This document shows positions 26,401-38,027 of a stretch of 64,000 nt of DNA, one piece after another. Within the stretch, counting starts at the first letter, position 1; every line of letters begins with the position of its first letter. The notes beneath the pieces were generated by a model that was not told the DNA's origin, searched no databases, and saw only the letters and a list, made by a program, of their open reading frames with translations. The stretch is taken from contig JAJFZO010000256.1 of NCBI GenBank assembly GCA_021397835.1, positions 2,030,501 to 2,094,500 on the forward strand. Reading direction: 5' to 3'. Origin of the DNA: Moringa oleifera (lineage: Eukaryota > Streptophyta > Magnoliopsida > Brassicales > Moringaceae). Both the position numbers and the translations under genes were made by a program.

Positions 26401-27026
26401 AATAGTAACAGAAGTGTGTAATGTTTTCAGATGAACCTAATTGATTGGTTTAAAGGAATGGTTGCCAGTCGTCGTGGAGAAGAGGTTCTGGACCCACTGA
26501 TTGAAGTTCAACCCTCTCCAAGAGCTTTGAAACGTGCATTGCTAGTTTGTCTCCGTTGCATAGATTTGGATGTCTGTAAGCGGCCAAAGATGGGTCAAAT
26601 TGTTCATATGCTGGAGGCTGATGATTTTCCTTTTCGATCTGTAAGTGCCGTTTCTCCAAATGTCTCCATTGCATACATTTATATGTCCCCCGTTGCATGT
26701 TTGATACCAACAAGTTAATTTCACTCTTGATTTTAAATGGAAGAATAGCTTATATGAATTCATGGTGAACGACTTTCACAAAATGCATAGTTTGGAAATT
26801 AAAGCTATATTGCCAAACATTAATTAATTTGAGTCCAAGTAACCTTCTGTTAGTATCCATTTTCTTCCTCTTCAGCCCCTTTTATTTGTATGCTCCAATC
26901 CTACAGGAACCACGACCAACCCGAGAGAGAGATCCTCTTCCATTCCATTCAGCTCTGCCCAATAAACCTCCACTTCCAACCAAGCATGCCGGGGCTGGCG
27001 ATGTAGAGAAATCAAGATGGAGATGA
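23435..27026 (+). CDS. membrane-anchored Ser/Thr protein kinase, At4g34500/At1g01540 type
   Basis: Seven coding exons: 23435-24048, 25209-25313, 25425-25547, 25855-26025, 26123-26252, 26431-26640 and 26907-27026, giving 490 residues. A short N-terminus without a signal-type ectodomain precedes one membrane segment (about 31-54) and a basic stop (RRISRKRK). A hydrophilic linker leads to the kinase domain: glycine loop GEGGYG 178-183, VAVK lysine 199, [10 protein letters not shown] with catalytic Asp297, DFGLAK from Asp315, and SPEYAS in the activation segment. All key residues are present, so it should be an active RD-type receptor-like cytoplasmic kinase. The intron pattern and the [12 protein letters not shown] block match the Arabidopsis At1g01540 family. 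Next to CAP1 it holds the position of At4g34500. Its substrate and ligand are unknown. Confidence 0.93.
24870..24922. repeat. (TA)n, poly(T) and poly(G) tracts in kinase intron 1
   Basis: A TA run at 24870-24885 is followed by a T-run and then about 16 G at 24907-24922, all inside intron 1 of the kinase gene. The lengths are likely to be variable or misread. Confidence 0.9.
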
Positions 27027-27588
27027 TCATTATCAGTACCTTTTTAAGGCGTGGTAGTTCCTACGGTCAGATTACTTTGTAGTCTAAATTCTTACATTAG
27101 CATACGGAGCTTAAATTACAGGCCTTGAATGTGCATATACTGTCCTCGGTTTCCTTTTAGGCTATTGTCATACTGTCTTGTTAATAGACTGCCACATCTT
27201 ATGAAACGAGCCATTGTAAATATGCAATTATATTCAAATACAGGAAAGTTTCTGAGTTCGCTTGTTAGGATTATATTGTTTTCTATACTATAGAAGCTGC
27301 ACTATGTACACGAGCTTACTTGGCCCTGCTTGTGTACGGTTACTGCTGTGGCAAATGGTATCTTGCACAGGAAGGGGGAGGGGAAATGAGGTAATACTTC
27401 AAGACCAAAGCCAAGACATACTCTGTTGCCTGGTCACCATTGGCAGATCTGTCTGTCTCTTTCCCTGAGATTACAGACTCTTGCTGGTATGTCCATTTTG
27501 CTTCGGAATTGGGATAGGTCACTTTAATCTGTTGGAGTGGCAGGTAAAGTCATCCGATATCACTGTTTTTATGCCTTTGTGTCTTACA

Positions 27589-27790
27589 AGATATGGTTTT
27601 CTTGGGACTCTTTCTCTTTCTTTATGTTCATAAGGTTGATGGGTGGTGACTTCATATTGGCAAAGTCATCTATCATGAAAAAACGCATTAAGATATGGTT
27701 TTCTTGGGACTGTCTCTTTCTTTATGTTCATAAGGTTGATGGGTGATGACTTAATATTGGCAAAGTCATTTATCATGAAAAAACGCATTA
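27589..27790. repeat. recent tandem duplication, unit about 100 bp
   Basis: Copy 1 (27589-27690) and copy 2 (27691-27790) both run from AGATATGGTTTTCTTGGGAC to ATGAAAAAACGCATTA. They differ by one 2-nt indel and a few substitutions, so identity is about 95%. Confidence 0.93.
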
Positions 27791-28780
27791 TAAGACAGTG
27801 AGGGTTTGAGTATTCCTTTATTTAAAGAATTTTAAATTTTAATAAAATACGTATTTCAATTCATGTTAAATTTATTTTAAAAAATAATTTTAATATTCAA
27901 ATGTATCTATAATTTTCTGAATTCACTTATTTATTATATTTATATATAAATATATTTTATAAATTTCAATAGGATAAATAGTATTTTGTTTGTTAAATAT
28001 TTATTTATTTATTTATTTGTTTAATGTAATTAGATATTAAAATAAATTAATAAATATTAATAAAACTGAAAAGTTATATAATATTTTATTAATAAAATAA
28101 AAAGTTAAAATTTGATAATAAATTTTTAAAATTGAAAGCTTAATATAATTAAATTTAAAATTAAAAATTTAAGATAGTTCATTTACTATTTTGAATTTTA
28201 CTTTTCAATCTAACTTTCAAAATATATCTGAAAAATATTTGATCCTAATTCAATTTTATGTAAAATAATTAAAATATATTAATGATGCTTTAAAATTTTA
28301 ATTTTAAATTATTTAAGTAGTTTATATTTTTATTTCAATTCTATCTCATTATAAGATAGTAATGGCTTGAATATCTGTTGATTGGAAGAAATTTAAATTC
28401 ATTTGTTATATTTATATATAAATATATTTATAAATTGTAATAAGGTAATTGATATTGTACTCGTTAAAAATATTTGTTTATTAATTTATTTAATGTGATT
28501 AAACATTAAAATAAATTAACAACATTAGTGAAATAAAAAATTAGGTGATATTTTATTAATAAGATAAAAATAATTAAAAATAACAATAAATTTTTAAAAT
28601 TTAAGATAAATTTAATATAATTTAATTTAAAATTTAAATTTTATGCTAAATTATATTTTAAATATTAAGTTTTATTCGGTCTTTTCAATCAAAGCTAACT
28701 TACAAAACATATTCAAACATTCATTGATTTTGTTCAAATTTGACTATATTCAAAATAATTAAAAATTTTTTGATAAACAT
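27788..28780. repeat. old tandem duplication, unit about 450-560 bp
   Basis: Two diverged direct copies start at TATAAGACAGTGAGGGTTTGA (about 27790) and TATAAGATAGTAATGGCTTGA (about 28351). Both continue through TTATATTTATATATAAATAT, a (TTTA)n stretch, TATTTTATTAATAA and a TTTTCAATC...AACTT...CAAAA block in the same order. The first copy is somewhat longer. Neither codes for protein. Confidence 0.7.
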
Positions 28781-30759
28781 CTAACGTCAAGAATTCTATA
28801 AGCCATCAATATGTTACAAAAGCATTTTATATTTTTTAAAAAATAATTTAGAATTTCAAGTATTGTTTTAATTTTTAATACACATTAGTTGAAAGCCTAT
28901 GCATTGCATAAGAAATAATTTCATATTATTTAAAATATATATTTTTATTTAATATAATAAAAACTAAATTTATATTCATTATAATTGCTTTAATATAAAT
29001 ATAAATTTAACAACATATTATATTTTATGTATAACTTTTAGAATTAAAATGTTGAATTAATTTTATTGATATTATTTTATATAATAAAATTTTTCTTAAC
29101 AAATAAGATATGTTCTGAGAAAATAATTTTTCATATCAAAATATTTTTGTATTATAATTTTTATTAATGTTATATCACTCATAGTACTGTGTATTTACAT
29201 AAATTTAATTATTAAATAAATATAAAAATAAATTATACTAGTAAATTTCAAATTTTTTATGGAAGTAAATATAGATTTATATTATCCCTATAAATATTTC
29301 GAAACTTTTTAGGTTCTGTAAATATTTTTTAAAATATTATATTATAGAGAATTCATAAAAATAATTTATGATTTAAAATTTATTCAAAAATAATTAATAA
29401 ATTTAAAATAAAATTATTCTTTATTTATTATTAAAAATATTCATGATCTTGTGATAAATTAGATGTCATTATTAAATATTCTTTGGTGCATAGAAAATAA
29501 TTATTAATTAATGAAAAAATAGTTGTTGAAAGAGAAGATTAGTTGTGAAAAGAATAATTTAATGTTGCTTGCTTTACCGTAATTGATTAATCAGTCTTGA
29601 TGTAAAAGCAGATTGCTTTATGTCATGTCCGCTCTGTCAGTGACGAACATAAACGATTGGCTTTAACAAAAGCAAGTGTTGACAAATACCAATTATTGAA
29701 AAATACAATTAATTAATCAAAAAATTATTTTAAAAAAATTATTGGTTGATGTTTTGGGTTTCACAGTTAATCCGGTAAACCTTACCTTAGAAAATCAATT
29801 TGCTATCGCTGAGGTGTGCTTGACACATGAGATAAAGATTAAATTATTTTAATGAATTGAGATTGAATTGGATTAGATTGGTTTATATTGAGTTTATATT
29901 ACCACCGTGATTTGTTTAGTGTAACATAAAATAAAATAAAATAAATTATAATTTAATTAAAATTTTTAATATTAAAAAATAAAATAAATAAATAATTATT
30001 ATAAATTTAAATTATATTATAATTATTTGATGAAAAATAATTATTATTTTAAATATTTTTAATTATTCTTTAAACTTTAAACAATCATGATTATAAAATA
30101 AAATATGTAAATATTAATAATCAATATAAATTAATTACAAATATTTAATCCTTGGCATCTTCAAAAGTTAGATTAATTTAAATAATTTTTTATTTAAAAT
30201 AACCTAAAAATAGAATAAAAGTAATACAAGATCAAATTTATCACAGACTCGAATTGAATTATAATTAATTAAATGATTATTTTTAAAAAATATATTTATA
30301 TCAATTTAAAAAATTATTCATTTAATGATATTAAATGATGTAAATTATATATTAATTTTATTCTTTTATTTAATAGAATAGTTTTATTTATTAATATAAA
30401 AGATAAAATTATTTTTATTTTAATTTTATCAATATACTAAGTATAAAATTATAAAAATTATCCATTATCAATCAAAACCAATCTAACAAATATGAGCTAA
30501 ATATTCTTGAGGAGAATGAAGCTAGCAGTTGATTCACAACGCGGACACGTGTCCACCTCAGATTCACTGAAGCTCGCCAGTTCCCCCGCGCAAATTAGAG
30601 TGTCTCCTTCTCACTTTCGGCGAGAAAAATAAACGCAGAAGCTAGAGAGATTGAGAGACAGAAGAAGCCAACAATCGAATCGTCTTTAAACGTCTTTGTT
30701 TGGTTAATTTCTGGGGAGAGAAGGGATCTGTAGTTTAGATAGAGAGGGAGTGGACGGAG

Positions 30760-33700
30760 ATGGAGGAGAATCTGATAAAGAGGTTGGAAGCGGCGGTGGC
30801 GAGATTGGAGGCGATTTCGAGTGGTGGAGGTGCGCTGGTGAGCGACGACGACGATGCGTCGTCGGATCCGGCAATTAAGGCTTATCAGGATCTGATGGAG
30901 CAGCGCGTAGGTAGGGTTTCTTCTGCTGCCGAGAAGATTGGGGGGCAGGTGCTGGACGTGACTAAGGTAATCGCCGAGGCGTTTGCTGTTCAAAAGGAGC
31001 TTCTCGTCAAGATCAAGCAAACTCAGGTTAGTGCTTTTGTTTGTTAACTATTGGATATGATATTTGTCCTTTTTTTTTTTGGTTTGAGTTTGTGTTAGTT
31101 ACTGTTCTTGGTGTTGCTTGCTTGAAGAAGTTCTTGACATTGTTATGTTTGTTAAGTTGCTCTTTATTTGAAATTTAGCTTGTCAAACGGTGCCGTTTAG
31201 ATCTGGGATTGGTTGGTTGTGGTACTCATTTGGCGTGTGTGCTGAAAGTGCCCATGTGAAATCAGATGGCAAATTATGTAAAATTAAGGAAGTACGTTTG
31301 GGTGGTCCAACCTTTTCTTAACTGGAAATAGGTCAGCAGTATAGTTTGAATGGGGTGGTTCTTTGTGTTGGATTGTTGGTTTATGTGTGGATTGATTAAG
31401 TTGTAAGATTTTCACATACATGTTTGTCTATGGTACAGTGAGTGATTCCAGGCATGCCATCATACAGTGACTGATATGATTTGTACTTTTGAGAGGAGAA
31501 ACATCATTGGTAAATGACCAGTGATATCGCTTATGTGCATATTTTTGGCTAGGCATGACTAGTTGGCTAGAAACCCAATCAATTTCCTTTAGAAATTGAT
31601 GGCAACATTGTTTAACATTTGTTATCGATGTAAGCTTTAAGTGGTTTGAGTTCAAGCTTTGATTTAAACTCTGAAGATTAGCATAACAGCAATGGAGGGG
31701 ATAGAAGTGTATGCTAGGGCATGCTATGGTCCAATGAAGATCAGGTTAATTTGATATTGAATTGGTTCTTTTCTGATGGTACAGACGCCAGATCTTGTGG
31801 GGTTGGGTGAATTTCTTAAGCCATTGAATGAAGGGATCTTGAAAGCTAACTCAATGACTGAAGGCAGGCGGTCTGATTTCTTCAACCACTTGAAGTCTGC
31901 TGCTGACAGTCTCACAGCATTAGCATGGATTGCATATACAGGAAAAGACTGTGGTAACAGAAATGCATATATTACATCTCTCTCTCTCTCTCTCTCTCTC
32001 TCAACACATATATGTGTATATATATTTCGAATTTGTATGTTCTTCGCAGATGATTAAATATCATGCTTTTTGATATTACTATTGCTGTCAATTTTAAGGT
32101 ATGAGCATGCCTATTGCACATGTAGAAGAAAGCTGGCAGATGGCTGAATTTTACAATAACAAGGTATGTAGAATAGATGTTTTCTATTCTTTAGAAGTAG
32201 AAGAGGTGGATGTAGAGATCTCTGTTGTAATCAGAACAAGGATGGTCTTGGTTAAAAAGTTGGCTATCAATTCTCCTATTAGCGTCGCCTTATTATTAAA
32301 ATTCCATTCTGTATGCTGTTCTTTTTTCTTGAATAAGAAGAAAAAATTCCTTTTAACTGAAATTATAGAAATCTATTTACACTTTAAAAAATTCTGGAAA
32401 CTCTGCTCAAAAGAATTCTGGAAACTCTGCGAGATTGACTTCATCTACAAAATGTTGACCATTAAATCTATAGATCTAAGAAAACCATCTGTCTCTGATT
32501 AAAGATATAGAATTCCCCTAATCATCATAAGGGAACTAAACCAATAGCTTTCTTGACTTCCTTTGATGCATATAACCCACTCCAAGCCCAAATTTCAATA
32601 GCTATAGAATCGCCTAGTTCTAACCGTGACGAGGATAGAGCCACGTCAAAAAGAACCCTCATCCATCAGCAAATGCTCAATGTTAATATTTCGTGATTAC
32701 TCTGCAACTAAGTCAGCTAAAAAAGAAAAGGAGTAAAATAAAAAAAAAAAAAGAAGAAGAAGGAAATTTAGTGTGAAGGTATACTTACTTTGTAATGGCT
32801 CTGCATTAATTTATACTCTGATTCCTTTATGTTTACTCAGATGTCAGATGTCTTGATTCCACCTATTTTTTTTCGCCTTTCAGTCATCACTGTTCAAAAT
32901 AATTTTCTTTGGATGGTGTTGACATTTTTTGTTTTACAATTCAGGTTCTTGTGGAGTACAGAAACAAAGATCCAAATCATGTTGAATGGGCTAAAGCTTT
33001 GAAGGAGCTGTACTTACCTGGTTTGAGGGAATATGTTAAAAGTTATTATCCTTTGGGCCCAGTATGGAGTGCAACCGGAAAAACAGTTGCTGCTTCATCA
33101 AAAGCTCCTCCGCAAGGTGCCCCTGCTCCTCCACGGGGTGCCCCTGCTCCTCCACCTGCTCCTCCGGCTTCTCTCTTCAGTTCTGACTCTTCTCAAGCTT
33201 CATCATCAAACCAGAAACAAGGGATGGCAGCTGTTTTCCAAGAAATTAATTCGAAGTCTGTCACTACAGGTAGATTCCGTGTTTAGGTTTTTGTTTTACT
33301 TTTGCTTTTGTATTATGAGCTACTCTCATTCTATTCCCTTTCTCCTTAGGCCTAAAAAAGGTTACAGATGATATGAAGACAAAGAACCGTGCAGATAGAA
33401 CCGGCGTTGTTGGCACCATCAAGAAAGAAAGTCGTGCAAGCTCACCTTCCTTTTCGAAAGCAGGACCCCCAAAACTGGAGCTTCAAATGGGTCGTAAGTG
33501 AGTATGCATGTTATGACATTATTTTTAGTATGTAGCTATGAGATTAATGTCAATATTTGAAATTTTGCTACTGGTCTAATAGGTGGGTTGTTGAAAATCA
33601 AATTGGGAGAAAGAGCTTGGTTATTGATGACTGCGATTCCAAACAATCTGTTTATGTTTTTGGATGCAAAGACTCTGTTTTGCAGATTAAAGGTAATATA

Positions 33701-35820
33701 TGTATACAGTTATATGTTGGCTAGTAATGTTTGTTCAATTACTTGAACAACTGTTTCCTTTCCTGCCAAGCTGTCAATAATGCTTACTATTAGGTACCCG
33801 TGGAGAAAATATTGAGCAGCTCACCATTGCGCTAACAATGTGCAGGGAAAGTGAACAATATAACAATCGACAAGTGCACTAAGATGGGAATTGTATTTAC
33901 GGTCAGCATGAAATATTTCAGGAAAAATATTTTCTGATATGTAAAAGCATAAACTGTTGAGTTTTATGCTCATTTTCATGCTTTTTACTGGGATAAACAG
34001 GATGTTGTGGCTGCTTGTGAGATTGTGAATTGTAATGGCGTTGAAGTGCAGTGTCAGGTATGTACTTTCTTTTTCCTCTTTGTTTGCAGAAGAAGAAAAG
34101 ACAACGTAAATGTTTCTGTAATGCTATGATTTTGTGTTGAATTTCTCTAATGTTAATATCTGTAGTTCTACAAATTAGCATGTAGGAGCTTTGTCTTTAT
34201 CATTGCACTTGCACGTAGAATCTAGGGAGTTAGAGCTTAACTGAGTGTGGCATTATTCTTACTTTTACGGATTGATAGTATGAGCTTAGGTATGTGTATC
34301 TGGTGACTTTAGGGCTCAGCTCCAACAATTTCCGTAGACAACACAGGAGGATGCCAACTATATCTAAGCAAAGAGTCCTTAGGGGCATCCATAACAACAG
34401 CCAAGTCAAGTGAGATCAACATAATGGTACCTGGTGCAGAGCCTGATGGTGACTGGGTATGTTCCCATGCTTCGCTTCTGTTGATACCTAAGGATTTCTT
34501 TTCCTTTCTGTTTTCTCTTACCTCTTAAAGTTGTGTTCATTCCATCCTTTTCATATCCTGGCAATGCAATGACTGTGTAGAAATGTGCTATTTGTTTCAG
34601 TTGCTTATTTTTCAATTACACTAGATGTTTCTTGGTGGAATAGCATCTTAATTTTTAGTCATATAGTATTCTGCTTGTGGAAGAGGGTGCATGGTGAGGG
34701 GCTTTTGAACACCATTAAACGATACTTGGGTATACTGATCACAGTTATTTGGATTGAAATGTTGGACTTAAGTTTTTCACTCCTTGAATCTCTATTACTG
34801 CATACTGTTTTCGTTTTCATTTTGTTTTCCCCTTTTCATTTATCTCCCCATTTAGGACTGTCTAGCTGCATGTAAAACATATAATGGGTATATGGGTAAA
34901 ATATGTTTTTTCTGCAATTTTGAATTGGTTGGCTATAAATTTGATCTGTTTCAATTGCTCTTTTAGCTTTTAATAATTGATTTATAATTTATTTAACCTT
35001 TTCTCTTCCTTGTTATTCGCTTAACCTGAAATATGGAGTTAGGCCCATGTTTCTGCAATTATTAACCAGATGAAAGTAACATACGTCTTAATAGAGCATA
35101 AATCATGTCTGCCTAGAAGTTTCCATTGTCTGTACAAATACTACACTTCACTTTCATTTTATTAATTATGGACCCCAACCTAGTGCATCCTGGCATTTAA
35201 ATTGAATCTTTCAAGTGATTCTAGTGGTCAGCATCAGTTAAGTGTATTAGCTTTTTGGAGGAGAAAGTGTGTATTATGTGCTTCATTTATGTCTCCAAGT
35301 TTCTGATCTCTTTCATTACAACCTCCACATCTCATATTGGAGTATACTGCAAAAGTTGAACTAATGTTAATTGGCCATTGCTAGATACATTGTAAGATTA
35401 TTATTCACTTCTTAACATTTCAAAAGTGGATAAATTCTTCTGTCAACAATTTATGGTTTACCTTACTCTTCAATGTATCATAATGTCTCTGTTAACATGC
35501 TAGAGATCAGTTACTTGTGGGCTATGGCATTACTTCGATATGGAAAAGTTCAATTTTAGATTAAACAAATCATCGAGATGTGGTTTAAATGGTTCTACCC
35601 ACAATTTCTTTCAATACCGATTGGACACTGCATCAATTCTTGTTGCATGACCCAAGTAAATTAAGATGAGAATGAAATAGAATTTTAGATTGGTCAACTT
35701 TTTGATTATGCTTCTCATGTTTTTTTGTTCTAGGTGGAGCATGCTTTGCCGCAACAATACAGTCATGTATTGATAGATGGCAAGTTCGAAACAACTCCAG
35801 TCTCCCACTCCGGAGGGTAA
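30760..35820 (+). CDS. CAP1: cyclase-associated protein (actin monomer recycling)
   Basis: Ten coding exons: 30760-31026, 31785-31953, 32099-32163, 32945-33269, 33350-33497, 33583-33692, 33846-33901, 34001-34057, 34313-34456 and 35734-35820. They give 475 residues, next to 476 in Arabidopsis CAP1 from memory. The start MEENLIKRLEAAVARLE is the family's RLE motif; the helical N-terminal domain follows. A proline-rich linker (APAPPRGAPAPPPAPP, about residues 221-243) and the C-terminal beta-helix CARP domain (from about 325; KWVVENQIGRKSLVIDD, YVFGCKDSVLQIKG) complete it. CAPs bind ADP-actin, promote nucleotide exchange and help cofilin recycle monomers in the cytosol. All junctions keep frame with GT-AG borders. 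The gene sits between the kinase and GH17 genes as At4g34490 does in Arabidopsis. Confidence 0.96.
31977..32002. repeat. (CT)n microsatellite in CAP1 intron 2
   Basis: About 13 CT units lie inside intron 2, about 100 bp before exon 3, followed by a short TA run. Confidence 0.93.
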
Positions 35821-38027
35821 CGGGCTACTTTTCAAAGGCAAATTTGAATTCCTCCTTTTACTTTGGTTATTTCCTTGGACTGCGGAGAGGGATGGCTTCC
35901 ATTTTTCCTTTACTTCCCTTGATTTCAATATATAATTGTGATGCATCTATTATCTGTTGGCTGTGGCCCTGTTTATTCATTTGGTTTATTGAACTGTTGT
36001 TGGCAACATTTGTTTTCTAGATGAGTGGCCTTGTTGTGAGGTTTTGCCCAGCTGCCATTTTGTTGTAATGACAACTAAACTTCTACCATGATTTGCTTTC
36101 TAAATATTCCAAATAGTTTGTTCTGTCACGATCCTCCCTGGTTCTTAATACTGTAAGGTAAAACTTGTAAGTCTGAAAATGTCGCCGTTTCTTAATTGAG
36201 AACATAAGAGCTGGATTTGATGTATAGGCATAAATTTCATGGAAGGCTGGTTAAAAAGACAAACAATGTGAAAAATGAAAAACATTCATTAGAATATTGG
36301 TTGAATAATTGGGTCATGATATGCGTATGCTTGCTATTATTGCTATGTTTGCCTAGCCACTTTGATCTTGACTTTTCGAATTGGATGGGCTTGCAACACC
36401 TATAGGATTTGGAGTTGGCAGGAAATTACCTCTCATAAATTCCAAGGTTTGCAAAATTAGTTGCTGATTCCATTTGAAATTGTGAGTAAGGAACGGGATG
36501 TGTAGCCACATTGTTCCAACAATCTCCATCTCTAGTTTGTATTTCTCTATGTAAGCCTAAGACAGAGTACCCTACTTACTGATTGGCTCTTAAGCGTCTT
36601 CTGCAAAGCAAGGTACTACTAGGGTGCAGTTTTTGTTGGACATCCTATTGATCATCACATGGAGGGGTCCATGAAGGACCTTGGCTTACATGTCATCCAA
36701 TTTTTGCTTTGAATTCTGGGCATGTAATCATCAAGTAGGACCATAGCACAAGTTGGTACCAGAAGACAAACTGAAATATTATTCTCACTAGGTATGGCAT
36801 GAAATATTGGTAGATGCATAACTCCATTCTTACGAGATTCAGATTTCTTCAACTGTGTTCATCATAATATGTAAAACTTTTAAATGCCATATTTGTAATA
36901 GTCATTCAATTTACTTTTTAAACTTCAACCACAACGGACTTATATATGATTTTAGTCATTGAATTTTTTATTGATTTAATTTTGTTGATTTTTAAAAAAA
37001 TTAAAATTATTTTTTGTAATAAATTAAATAAATTTTAATATAATCATTCTTTGAATAAAAAATTTTGGTTCTTTACAATTTTGTGTATTTTCATGTGTGA
37101 CTGTGGTACATTTCATGCATTGATTGATGGGTTTGTTGTCACCTGTATGAACTACTCCATTAAATAGTATAGCATTTACCTGGAAATGAGACTGGGAATG
37201 GTTTTTATCATAGAAGGGGTAGGTAGCTTATGTAAAGACTCCTATTCTTGGTTGAAAAATGCAGAAGACGAAATGTCCATTACCCAACAAAATAAGTGGA
37301 AAGTTGTGACCCATTTAAACAAGTTACTTTTCTGTAAAATTATCCTTTCCACACGCAGTAGGTGGCTGTCTCTCAAAGCCGTTTGCCTTTAGCAGGTCCT
37401 CATCCACTTCTGGCCCACTACCACCCTGCCACGTTGCAGAGACTAATACGTGTCGTCTCTCCTCTTTTTCCATTTTTTTATTTTTATTTTCTATCAGAAA
37501 AAGAAAAGGGTTAGTTTAATTATTGTGGAAATATGAAATGTTATCATCTATAGAAAATGGATTACAGAATTTATTATAGTAATATTGTTTGCATTTTCCA
37601 GATGATTAATTACGCTCCCAATCAGAATCGCAAGCTCGAGCTCCTCATCTAATGTTGGTTATTGTTTTCTTGGATCGCATTCAGTGCCCCCGTACTGAAG
37701 CATAATGGAAACGAAGGACGCTGGGTCCCACCGCACCGGAACTCAACACCGCCCACACAACTCACTCCCACGGCCACGAACCTAAGAGCTTGCAGAAGGC
37801 TATTAAGTTAACTTTTCACTCCCACTCTTTTACTCCCTCTCTCTCTCTCTCTCTCGCACTATCTTTCTTCCGTCTACTTCCATTCCCTTTTAATCTCCCT
37901 AAACAAAACAAAAGAACCTAACATCTCGTTCTAGTTCCACGGACAGAGAGAGAGAGAGAGAGAGAGACAGAGACAGAGAGAAAGTTATCAGAAGATATTC
38001 CCTTCGACGGCTCACTCTTCTGCTCCC
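35821..38027. other. CAP1 3' region and GH17 promoter/leader
   Basis: The stretch begins with the CAP1 3' untranslated region. About 36880-37090 is AT-rich with two nearby copies of a TAGTCATT(C/G)AATTT word, perhaps a small repeat remnant. From 37600 the composition turns C-rich and leads into a GH17 5' leader with CT and GA tracts. No coding block was seen. Confidence 0.5.
37836..37967. repeat. paired (CT)n and (GA)n tracts before the GH17 start
   Basis: A CT run at about 37836-37855 and a GA run at about 37944-37967 lie within 200 bp upstream of the GH17 ATG. Being complementary, the two could form a hairpin in the leader if both are transcribed. Confidence 0.85.

Larger units (their letters stand above)
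27027..30759. other. 3' region of the kinase gene, tandem duplications, AT-rich DNA, CAP1 promoter
   Basis: The first 500-700 bases are probably kinase 3' untranslated sequence and flank. Two tandem duplications follow (27589-27790 and 27788-28780), then AT-rich DNA to about 30.5 kb. Normal composition returns at about 30520-30759, the presumed CAP1 promoter and leader. No coding block was recognised. Confidence 0.55.

Noticed and set aside
30595..31020. 141-codon minus-strand ORF opposite CAP1 exon 1
   Set aside because: CAP1 exon 1 on the plus strand fits the family from its first codon; the antisense frame has no support.
36880..37090. Possible small transposon remnant with TAGTCATT words
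   Set aside because: No matching inverted ends or target duplication could be found.
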